NCBI GenBank assembly: GCA_017521065.1 | Contig: JAFXEA010000195.1 | Coordinates: 1 to 13,521, forward strand | DNA: 13,521 bases | From: Kiritimatiellia bacterium | GTDB taxonomy: Bacteria > Verrucomicrobiota > Kiritimatiellia > RFP12 > UBA1067 | Reading direction: 5' to 3' | Shown here: one piece after another, positions 1-5,164 of the stretch | Layout: every line of letters begins with the position of its first letter | How positions within the stretch are numbered: position 1 is the stretch's first letter | Notes under the pieces: model-generated | Seen by the model: only the letters and a program-made list of their open reading frames with translations | Told to the model about the DNA's origin: nothing | The model's database searches: none | Translations under genes and position numbers: made by a program

Positions 1-85
1 CACTGGCAGGTGAGCCGAACGAGTGCCGCCTGTAGGGAGGGACCCGAAAACACCTCTCGCCCAGCGCTATGCGGAGCGATCCCGT

Positions 86-140
86 GGGGCGGATTCCTGG
101 AGTCGAAGTAACTTTACGACTCGCAGGAATCACAAGCCCC
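86..140. repeat. Long imperfect hairpin of unknown role
   Basis: GATTCCTG-GAGTCG (92-105) pairs with CGACTC-g-CAGGAATC (117-131), leaving one extrahelical G at 123 and an 11-nt loop. An outer GGGGC (86-90) pairs with GCCCC (136-140) across an asymmetric internal loop. No T-run follows on either strand, so it is not a classical terminator. A stem with an extrahelical base resembles recombination sites such as attC, but I cannot see the conserved R boxes. The left end of the window (1-108) is open in frame 1 up to a TAA at 109-111 inside this hairpin and may be the tail of a cut-off gene; I do not recognise it. Confidence 0.5.
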
Positions 141-154
141 CTCATAAACAGTCG

Positions 155-210
155 GCAAAACAGGGGGTGCGTTCAATAAAATCACTAAGAACGCACACTC
201 CCGTTGTACG
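155..210 (-). terminator. Possible terminator of cassette A
   Basis: On the minus strand, just after the TAA of the 95-aa gene, GTGCGTTC (189-196) and GAACGCAC (167-174) form an 8-bp stem with a 14-nt loop. A G-rich strand and a C-rich strand can extend it, and TGTTTTG follows. The loop is large and the T-run short, so this is a weak intrinsic terminator call. Its position directly past the cassette supports it. Confidence 0.4.
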
Positions 211-223
211 TTTCACCCTTTAT

Positions 224-511
224 TTACGGGCATAAAAAGATTTTTTCAACTTTTTTCAGCCTGACGCTAAAGGTGGACTTTGGCATACCCAAATCACGCC
301 ACGATTTGCCGCCCAGTACAGCGCGGGCAAAAGCACGGTCATGTGCATTGAGCCTTCGCAAAGCATTGTCGATACGGTTCTTTTCTTTTGTCCGGATATC
401 CCGCCAATCGCAAGCTTCGACAATGCGCTCGGTGGCGCGGCCATCTGCCATCGTAAACGCGGCGCTTTCCGCAACATCGGCAATATGACCAAGAGTCATG
501 CGATCCTTCAT
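224..511 (-). CDS. Small HTH-like protein, second gene of cassette A
   Basis: A 95-aa protein. The ATG at 511 is chosen because AAAGGAGGT lies just upstream and because ATG and the TGA of the preceding gene overlap as ATGA, so translation is probably coupled. An in-frame ATG at 595 would lie inside the upstream gene. The N-terminal part (MTLGHIADVAESAA) is short and helical; the C-terminal part (about residues 53-92) has the look of a sigma-70 region 4 or resolvase-type helix-turn-helix, with 'KSWRDLGMPKSTFSVRLKKV' as the putative turn and recognition helix. A DNA-binding or regulatory role is inferred from this shape only; I do not recognise the family. A truncated second copy starts at 12711, and the first 54 bp of the two are identical. 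Confidence 0.7.
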   Translation of the reverse strand: MKDRMTLGHIADVAESAAFTMADGRATERIVEACDWRDIRTKEKNRIDNALRRLNAHDRAFARAVLGGKSWRDLGMPKSTFSVRLKKVEKIFLCP

Positions 512-530
512 GCCGCACCTCCTTTGCTGG
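458..530. repeat. Junction block shared with copy B
   Basis: Positions 458-511 are identical, base for base (54 bp), to 12658-12711. The next 19 or so bases differ at only a few positions. The block covers the gene 1/gene 2 overlap and the first 18 codons of gene 2. Gene 1 is clearly diverged between the copies, so this identity is unexpected, including at synonymous sites. It may mark a recombination point or gene conversion. Confidence 0.75.
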
Positions 531-993
531 ATGCGGGCTTCGGGAAGCGTTCGTTGAGAAGCGCCTGAAATGCGGATGCTGAATCTCGCAGGCATGTACG
601 GTCATGCCCAATCTCCGACTGCTTCTGCCATACGGCATCCATGAACGCCTCAGCGCCTACGCGGTTCGCAATCTTGAGCCAGATGCGACGATCCGCATCG
701 GGATTCTTCGTGGAGAACGATGCAACAGCCTCATCAACAGCGACGCGGACAGGGTCGAAGTCTCCTCCCCATTTTGCCAAGCGCCAAGCCTTGAAGTAGG
801 CGGCAGGGTTCTCTACGCGCGTACGCGTACGAGTGCACATACACGCGCGCGCGGTCTGGCTACAAGGGATATCTTTGATATCCCGTCTGTCCACCACGCG
901 TGTACGCGTGCGCGCGCGCGAGGGCTGGGGGTTGTGCATAACTCCGGAATAGGTGGTTTCGCCGATGCCGGGATTCGTATTTCTGTTGGCCAT
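508..993 (-). CDS. Cassette gene 1 with palindromic insert in its reading frame (copy A)
   Basis: A 161-aa protein. The ATG at 993 follows AAAAAAGGAG and matches the start of the diverged copy at 13164 (MAN[RK]NTNPG..). Three parts are visible: a conserved leader ending in VMHNPQ (residues 1-24); a low-complexity Arg/Thr-rich stretch (25-60, RARTRTRVV..DIKDI..CTRTRTRV) encoded by a hairpin and alternating purine-pyrimidine DNA; and a conserved helical domain (about 64-161) with WGGDFDPVR.AV, WLKIAN, ASAFQ..L and the tail SSKGGA. Copy B keeps the leader and domain but has a different insert. The stop overlaps the next gene's ATG as ATGA. The family is unknown to me. The arrangement recalls small replication or regulatory genes of phages and integrative elements that carry their own site, but that is inference. 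Confidence 0.75.
   Translation of the reverse strand: MANRNTNPGIGETTYSGVMHNPQPSRARTRTRVVDRRDIKDIPCSQTARACMCTRTRTRVENPAAYFKAWRLAKWGGDFDPVRVAVDEAVASFSTKNPDADRRIWLKIANRVGAEAFMDAVWQKQSEIGHDRTCLRDSASAFQALLNERFPKPASSKGGAA
814..920. repeat. Palindromic, Z-DNA-prone insert inside cassette gene 1 (copy A)
   Basis: The centre is a perfect hairpin, GGGATATC-TTT-GATATCCC (866-884). It is flanked by uninterrupted alternating purine-pyrimidine tracts: 814-831 and 833-853 on the left, 895-920 (26 nt) on the right, all rich in CG steps. The two arms form a long imperfect inverted repeat. The insert stays in frame in the coding sequence and encodes the Arg/Thr-rich stretch of the protein. Confidence 0.85.
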
Positions 994-1059
994 GCGATGG
1001 CTCCTTTTTTGGGTTTTTTCTGGAACTCCCGCAGCCACCCGGCCACGGGAAAGTGAAAT

Positions 1060-1127
1060 GAAAAAAGCCGCCGGACCAAACGGCCCGACGGCAAAAAAAA
1101 AGCCCCCCCGGCGCAATGCCGAGAGGC
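1060..1127 (-). terminator. Two tandem intrinsic terminators above cassette A
   Basis: Read on the minus strand, a first hairpin (stem arms 1118-1127 and 1102-1112, with G-U pairs and a bulge) is followed by nine T (1093-1101). A second hairpin (arms 1082-1092 and 1067-1077, GTTT loop, two G-U pairs) is followed by six T. They sit about 70-130 bp upstream of the ATG at 993 on the same strand. They could insulate the cassette from upstream transcription or act as an attenuator. Copy B has a terminator at an equivalent place. Confidence 0.7.
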
Positions 1128-1154
1128 GATGGAATCTGGTTCCTTTATTAAAAT

Positions 1155-1204
1155 CTCGTCAGGAAAAATGTAGCATCACAGTTGAAACTCGTCAGGAAAA
1201 ATGT
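1155..1204. repeat. 17-bp direct repeat, two units
   Basis: CTCGTCAGGAAAAATGT occurs at 1155-1171 and again at 1188-1204, a 33-bp period. Just to the right, GTCATGAT also occurs twice (1203-1210 and near 1232). Closely spaced direct repeats of this kind occur at the ends of IS21-type elements or as regulator sites; no transposase lies next to them. The stretch 994-1396 otherwise holds the terminators above cassette A, a candidate promoter and the leader of the DUF3800 gene. Confidence 0.6.
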
Positions 1205-1285
1205 CATGATTTGTCAAAAACTCCCCATCCGGTCATGATGCGGCGTATGCTTCTGTGCGAACGATATCCAATTTATTTTTCTCTA

Positions 1286-1314
1286 TTGCTTTTTTCCCTG
1301 CAATATGCAATAAT
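1286..1314 (+). promoter_or_regulatory. Candidate promoter of the DUF3800 gene
   Basis: TTGCTT (1286-1291) and AATAAT (1309-1314) are separated by 17 bp in very AT-rich DNA, about 80 bp before the ATG. Transcription would start near 1320 and include the structured leader. The -35 match is weak. Confidence 0.4.
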
Positions 1315-1327
1315 TTGGGTGTTCTTT

Positions 1328-1396
1328 TTTAAGAGCCGCCCCATGAGCTGGCGTAAAGGTTCACCTACTGGCGGGGAAGACCCCGCCACTTTTCAT
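1328..1396 (+). ncRNA. Structured leader of the DUF3800 gene (candidate DUF3800 RNA motif)
   Basis: Directly before the ATG at 1397 lies a perfect 8-bp hairpin, TGGCGGGG-AAGA-CCCCGCCA (1369-1388), followed by CTTTTC. Upstream of it are a short AGGT-TC-ACCT hairpin and a GC-rich segment (GCCGCCCC, ATGAGCTGGCG) that can pair with the GGCGG strand as an alternative fold. Conserved RNA structures upstream of DUF3800 genes have been described as the DUF3800 RNA motifs, and the position fits. I cannot run the covariance models, so the class is unassigned. The hairpin plus short T-run might also act as a terminator or hide the ribosome site, since no separate Shine-Dalgarno is obvious. Confidence 0.55.
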
Positions 1397-2077
1397 ATGT
1401 CGGGAATTGAAATATTCATAGACGAGTCTGGCGATTTTGGCCCATTCGACGTACGATGTCCATATTACATCGTTACGATGGTGTTCCACGAATCAAACGA
1501 TCCGCTTTATTCTGACATTCAAGAATTGGAATACAGACTGTCTCTTTTGGGCCTTGAAGACCATTGCATTCATTCAAGCCCGGCAATTCGTGGCGAAGGA
1601 GCATATTACGGAGTACCGTTAGCACTGCGCCGTAAAATCATGTCTAACTTTGCCGCCTTTGTGCGAAAGAGCAATCTAAAATACAAATGCTTCTTTGTGA
1701 AGAAAGACGTCAAATCCTCCCAAGAGGAAGTATTGGCAGCTCTGCGCGAATCGATGGATGGATTTCTAAACGACAATTACGATAGGCTATCTTCCTATGC
1801 TCCGATAATTGTTTCTTATGACAAAGGGCAACGTCAGCTGTCTGCACTGATTGCAGAAATGTTTGAATCCCGCTTTGCCAATGTGCGATTGACAAAAACA
1901 TTGCCTGTGAGTTCACGCATTTTTCAGGTTGCCGACTTTGTTTGCACATTGAAGCGGCTTGTCTACAAGCTTGAAGGCGAAGGAACACTGTCAAAATCAG
2001 AAAATATCTTTTTTGGAACGAAGTCCAACTTCTTGAAAAACTGGGTCGTTCCGGTACGCCGCCACGAATGGATTTAA
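1397..2077 (+). CDS. DUF3800 family protein
   Basis: A 226-aa protein starting at the ATG at 1397, MSGIEIFIDESGDFG; the frame is open further upstream, but that part runs through promoter and leader DNA and looks non-coding. The hallmark IDESG sits at residues 8-12. A second acidic site is in IIVSYDKGQ (about residues 136-144), and the family's C-terminal '[FL]QVADFV' element is present near residues 180-186. DUF3800 proteins have a predicted RNase H-like fold and are common in phages and mobile DNA; their biochemical role is not established. The length is about normal and the gene looks intact. It stands alone, with its own promoter and leader, between cassette A and the broken toxin-antitoxin module, and it is AT-richer than the operon to its right, which suits horizontal acquisition. 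Confidence 0.85.
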   Translation: MSGIEIFIDESGDFGPFDVRCPYYIVTMVFHESNDPLYSDIQELEYRLSLLGLEDHCIHSSPAIRGEGAYYGVPLALRRKIMSNFAAFVRKSNLKYKCFFVKKDVKSSQEEVLAALRESMDGFLNDNYDRLSSYAPIIVSYDKGQRQLSALIAEMFESRFANVRLTKTLPVSSRIFQVADFVCTLKRLVYKLEGEGTLSKSENIFFGTKSNFLKNWVVPVRRHEWI

Positions 2078-2097
2078 ACGTTGGCCATTAGAATCCA

Positions 2098-2273
2098 GTC
2101 GAAGTTGGAAGTCGAAGTCCAAAAGAGGTAGTTTTGTTTCTATTTTCTGGTTTCAACTCCTAACTCTTAACTCACAACTACAACCTCCCCCCCCCCTCAA
2201 CTCAATTTTCAAAAATCGATATAAAGACCCTCCGGAATTTCAATTCCAAGAGGGTCTCTCCCCGCAAGTTCCT
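2098..2273. repeat. Intergenic repeat, copy 1
   Basis: This element pairs with 2746-2896. Shared parts, in order: AGTCGAA..GTC, TCGAAGTCCA, a CT/CA-rich low-complexity stretch (here with ten C at 2187-2196), CTCAA.TCAA.TTTCAAAAATC, CCGGAATTT..ATTCC and a GC..TTCC end. Within copy 1 is a strong nested hairpin (2225-2257): AGACCCTC/GAGGGTCT outside and GGAATT/AATTCC inside. The hairpin has no T-run. The 309-bp gap between the DUF3800 gene and the antitoxin holds this repeat and the antitoxin promoter region. Confidence 0.6.
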
Positions 2274-2279
2274 ACCAAA

Positions 2280-2331
2280 CGCGGTATGGTCCAACCGCGC
2301 ATACACCGATAAAAACAAAATATGATATAAT
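2280..2331 (+). promoter_or_regulatory. Candidate promoter and operator of the antitoxin
   Basis: A consensus TATAAT is at 2326-2331, with no convincing -35. Upstream, CGCGGT (2280-2285) and ACCGCG (2294-2299) form an inverted repeat with an 8-nt gap, a plausible site for autoregulation, as is usual for type II toxin-antitoxin operons. Confidence 0.35.
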
Positions 2332-2386
2332 TGTTTCGCTTTTACAAGGGTAATTTAATTTAGCCCAAAATGAAAGTGAGAATCCA

Positions 2387-2653
2387 ATGCCATACGCCGT
2401 ACTCCAGAAAGAAATCGAAAAACTCGACGAATCGCAACAGGACACTGTTGTGATGTTCGTACGTTTTCTTTTGTCGCAAAAGAATGCATCGGCAAAATCG
2501 TTTGTATTCGATAACGGACAGGCTGAAGAGCAGCAGCAATCCAAAATTACAAACAGAAAACTTGGCGGATTCGAGAAAGGATTTTACATTGCCCCGGACT
2601 TTGACGCACCGTTCGTCTCAACATCCATCGGGATCCATTCGACAGAATGCTGA
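2387..2653 (+). pseudogene. VapB-type antitoxin (DUF2281-like) with an altered C-terminus
   Basis: The frame is 88 aa from the ATG at 2387. Residues 1-32 (MPYAVLQKEIEKLDESQQDT.., then a hydrophobic helix VVMFVRFLLSQK) match DUF2281-type antitoxins found next to PIN toxins. The toxin-binding tail GGFEKGFYIAPDFDAP is still present, but the usual ending of the family (a few more acidic residues and a stop) is replaced from about residue 75 by an unrelated run, VSTSIGIHSTEC, which is toxin DNA read out of frame. The antitoxin may still fold and repress its promoter. The replacement comes from a deletion that joined it to the 3' end of the toxin gene. Confidence 0.7.
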
Positions 2654-2736
2654 TTGCCCAGGCCATTGAGGACTCATTGACTATCGTCACCCGAGATAGA
2701 ATCATCCCTCAGTATCAAGTGCCAACAATCTGGTAG
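2626..2736 (+). pseudogene. 3' remnant of a PIN-domain (VapC-type) toxin
   Basis: The frame from 2626 to the TAG at 2734-2736 encodes 36 residues: HRDPFDRMLIAQA, then LTIVTRD, then IPQY.VPTIW. This is the conserved C-terminal end of PIN-domain toxins, including the DPFDR acidic site and the TRD element. Everything before it, about three quarters of the toxin with the other catalytic acids, is missing. It overlaps the out-of-frame end of the antitoxin, so one internal deletion removed the antitoxin stop, the toxin start and most of the toxin. No ribosome site or start codon remains at the proper place, and the remnant should be inactive. Confidence 0.85.
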
Positions 2737-2745
2737 CTATCAACA

Positions 2746-2896
2746 GTCGAAAGTCAAAAAACCAATCGAAGTCCAGCAATGGTGTTTCCTCATCTCCCAT
2801 TACTCATCTCGCATCTCTTCACTCAATTCAACTTTCAAAAATCAACCTGAAACCCACCGGAATTTTATTCCCTAAGGATATGTCCACGCAGATTCC
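2746..2896. repeat. Intergenic repeat, copy 2
   Basis: Diverged direct copy of 2098-2273, in the same orientation. It contains AGTCGAAAGTC, TCGAAGTCCA, a CTCATCTCCC-type low-complexity run, CTCAATTCAACTTTCAAAAATC and the shortened hairpin GGAAT-TTT-ATTCC. The outer GACCCTC/GAGGGTC stem of copy 1 is lost here. Together the two copies bracket the toxin-antitoxin remnant. Confidence 0.6.
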
Positions 2897-2908
2897 ACCC
2901 CTATATTG

Positions 2909-3760
2909 TCACACCTTAATGAAATTCCATGAATACGAAAAATCGGGGTTCACATCAAGGACACGAAATCCGCACGGTCGCAAATCAAAATTGCCGCACA
3001 GCGCCTCGGCACCAAATATGGATAATGTTTTATAGCCACGTACAGCAAGACGGTGCTGGTGCGCAGTAAGCATAAACCTCGCCCCAGCGGACACATACGC
3101 TTCAAGTTTCTTCATCCGCAGAGAGGTCGGGCAGTTGTCGTATGAATCATTTTCGTCTGCACTGAACGCAAACGGCGGAATATGCGTCGCAAGAATCACT
3201 CGCCCACCATACTTCTTCGCCTTCTCAAGCTCGGACTCGACCCACAGTTCATAGGCGACTCGATCCTCCTTCAGTTCCGTCGGATGCCAGAACTGCGAGT
3301 TTCCCGCAATAATCCGCCAGCCCTTGATGTCGCGGGCATCATGGTCGCGTCCGAACATCCGCCTGAACCGACCTAGATTCGCCGCCGTTACCCGATTCCC
3401 CATGTCATGGTTCCCTGGCGTAATCATCCAAGGAACATGAACTTTTTTAAGAATGCGAGGCCATTCCTTTTCAATGTCATCCACATTCTGCACCATGTCA
3501 CCGCCAAAAAGCAGCAGATCCGGACTCAACGCATTGATGCGTTCGATGGCTTTCTCGCACCGGGCGATATCTTCCGCATAATTTTCGTTGAAATGCTCTA
3601 CCGCACGCCACTTCATCGACTCGCGCCCGGAAACGAATCCAAACTGCGGATCGCACAGATGAGCAATCCGAACAGATCCTTTTTCGGCAGATGGCATTGC
3701 GCCAACGAGCACACCGGCTCCGAGAAGACCGCAAGAAAAACTTCGTCTGGAGATTTTCAT
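2909..3760 (-). CDS. Tat-exported calcineurin-like metallophosphoesterase
   Basis: A 283-aa protein. The N-terminus SRRSFS followed by a glycine-rich hydrophobic run (residues 4-24) is a twin-arginine signal. The metallophosphoesterase metal sites are all visible in order: DPQ (37-39), GGD (86-88), GNHD (116-119), H193 in ATHIPP, and AHQH (233-236). LCDPQFG resembles the CPPED1/CSTP1-type phosphoesterase branch. It probably removes phosphate from an unknown substrate outside the cytoplasm. It is the last gene of the operon, and its ATG overlaps the TGA of the 35-codon remnant as ATGA. In a polysaccharide locus it could act on phosphorylated sugars or scavenge phosphate, but the substrate cannot be read from the sequence. 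Confidence 0.88.
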   Translation of the reverse strand: MKISRRSFSCGLLGAGVLVGAMPSAEKGSVRIAHLCDPQFGFVSGRESMKWRAVEHFNENYAEDIARCEKAIERINALSPDLLLFGGDMVQNVDDIEKEWPRILKKVHVPWMITPGNHDMGNRVTAANLGRFRRMFGRDHDARDIKGWRIIAGNSQFWHPTELKEDRVAYELWVESELEKAKKYGGRVILATHIPPFAFSADENDSYDNCPTSLRMKKLEAYVSAGARFMLTAHQHRLAVRGYKTLSIFGAEALCGNFDLRPCGFRVLDVNPDFSYSWNFIKV

Positions 3761-3864
3761 AAGCCAGATTCCCTAAGTCGATACTTGCAGATGGCGTTTC
3801 TCTTCGGAATGAATGCGACGAGCCGGTTCCCTTCGCACGCAACGCACGTGGCAATCTTTTTCAT
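3757..3864 (-). pseudogene. 35-codon in-frame remnant duplicating the tail of the large hydrolase
   Basis: A short frame, MKKIATCVACEGNRLVAFIP.., ending RLRESGL. Residues 4-30 match the last residues of the 1343-aa protein (IASCVASEGNWLVAFIPKRN and on to YRL), and 36 consecutive bases are identical. Its ATG overlaps the GH28 stop (ATGA at 3861-3864), and its TGA overlaps the phosphoesterase start (ATGA at 3757-3760). The simplest reading is that a second paralogue of the large gene once stood here and an in-frame deletion left only its first codons (MKK) and its tail. It may now serve only to carry ribosomes from GH28 to the phosphoesterase. It could also be a small expressed peptide, though it has no signal peptide. 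Confidence 0.75.
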
Positions 3865-5132
3865 GGCGCAGGTCTGCAACTGTCCTCGACAAGGTTCTCA
3901 ACCTCGCCTTCCACTTCAATGAACTTGCGGGAGCGTTCCCCTCCGAATCCACGATGGTGCCGTACCGACAGCCGGTCAAGATGTGAGCGCTCGCAGCTAC
4001 GAAACGCGACGTTGCGAATCCTGCGTGCGGAACCGGCACGAAGTAAGGAAGGCCGAAGCGAGGCGAACTTGCAGCGTTCGAATACAATGTCTTCGACAAT
4101 CCATTCGTCTGCTATTCCGATGCTCTCCACCGGCCGGTCGCATTCGAGAAGCTCGCAGTCGGAAACGCGGACGTCCGATATGTCACAACCTTTCCTGCCG
4201 GGACGCCAAGCTGAGTAGAAGAATACGCCGGACGACGACTCCCGGACGACGCACCTTTCCATTGTCACGTTGCGGATTGTTCCCGTGCCTATGCCGATCC
4301 TCGCGCCCATCGCGCAACTTGCAAGATCGCAATCCGATATGCGGATGTTCTCGCACGGATGCACTGCCGCGTGCAGCTTGCAGCTGGCCCGTATGGCAAA
4401 GGTATCGTCACCTGTCGATACGGTGCATCCCGACACTTCTACGTTCCTCGTGCAGTCGATGGAAAAACCGTCCGTATTGGCGATGGTGCGGTCGTTGCGG
4501 ATGGTCACTCCCCGTATCACGAGTCCGTCGCAGCAGCGGAAATGCGTCGTCCATGCCGGCGCGTTGCATATCCTCACGCCGGAAATGCGAATGTTTTTCG
4601 AGAGGAAAAACGCGACCATCGGTCCGGGACGAAACCACTGCCTATCCTTCGGATGGAGCCTGAGACCGTATTTGTAGTGCGGAAATCTCGAATCTTCATC
4701 GCACTCGCCGAAGAAATCCAATCCGCTGCCGTCTATGGTTCCTTCCCCCGTAATGGCGACGTCCTCGACTTTGTAGCCAAGAAGAAGATGTCCGCCGCTC
4801 CATTCCTCGACATCGCTCCAGAAGTTTTCGGGGAACGCATCGTTGCGGTTGTAGTCTTCGCTGCGCGTACTGCCCTTGAGGACAGCACCCTTCTCCAGTC
4901 GCAGTTCGACATGGGAGCGAAGCCATATTGTTCCCGTAGTCCAATTACCGGGCGGCACGACCACTACGCCACCGCCCGCCGCCCCGGCCGCATCAAGGGC
5001 CTTCTGAATGGCGATCGTCGAAGTTTCCCCCGCCTTAGCCCCGAAGTCGCGGATGTCGAAATTCGCGACCGATGCCACACACGGCGAAGCCGGCGTCACG
5101 GCAAGCACTGCGGCAAAGACTCCCATTTTCAT
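3861..5132 (-). CDS. Secreted glycoside hydrolase family 28 (polygalacturonase-like)
   Basis: A 423-aa protein. I choose the ATG at 5132 because AAGGGAGG precedes it and it begins a clean signal peptide (MKMGVFAAVLAVTPASPCVASVA). The ATG at 5168, 12 codons upstream, overlaps the previous stop as ATGA and remains possible. After the signal come FDIRDFGA.AGE..TIAIQKALDAA (the pectate-lyase-fold entry), VVVPPG and a right-handed beta-helix. GH28 catalytic sites are present as NTDG (D221) and GDD (D242, D243). The usual GHG histidine is replaced: SCAMGARIGIGTGTIRNV reads M-G-A, as in some bacterial GH28 branches, and the RIK element is not clear. It probably cleaves galacturonan or rhamnogalacturonan linkages. 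Its stop overlaps the next ATG. Confidence 0.85.
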   Translation of the reverse strand: MKMGVFAAVLAVTPASPCVASVANFDIRDFGAKAGETSTIAIQKALDAAGAAGGGVVVVPPGNWTTGTIWLRSHVELRLEKGAVLKGSTRSEDYNRNDAFPENFWSDVEEWSGGHLLLGYKVEDVAITGEGTIDGSGLDFFGECDEDSRFPHYKYGLRLHPKDRQWFRPGPMVAFFLSKNIRISGVRICNAPAWTTHFRCCDGLVIRGVTIRNDRTIANTDGFSIDCTRNVEVSGCTVSTGDDTFAIRASCKLHAAVHPCENIRISDCDLASCAMGARIGIGTGTIRNVTMERCVVRESSSGVFFYSAWRPGRKGCDISDVRVSDCELLECDRPVESIGIADEWIVEDIVFERCKFASLRPSLLRAGSARRIRNVAFRSCERSHLDRLSVRHHRGFGGERSRKFIEVEGEVENLVEDSCRPAP

Positions 5133-5164
5133 AAGTCTGCCTCCCTTGCAGTTTCTGACATGTT

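Noticed and set aside
86..140. Integron attC site
   Set aside because: The fold is suggestive, but no R'' or R' consensus and no integrase are visible, so it is kept only as a hairpin.
604..1056. Plus-strand frame opposite cassette gene 1
   Set aside because: The minus-strand frame has ribosome sites and a conserved homologue in copy B; the plus-strand frame mirrors the palindromic insert.
1155..1204. CRISPR array
   Set aside because: Only two 17-bp units with a 16-bp gap, no further units and no cas genes.
953..1396. Extended upstream start for the DUF3800 gene
   Set aside because: The extra 148 codons run through terminators, direct repeats and a promoter, and the family begins at IFIDESG; the ATG at 1397 fits.
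2272..2544. Minus-strand 90-codon frame opposite the antitoxin
   Set aside because: Opposite a recognisable antitoxin, Cys/Ser-rich, with no domain and no ribosome site.
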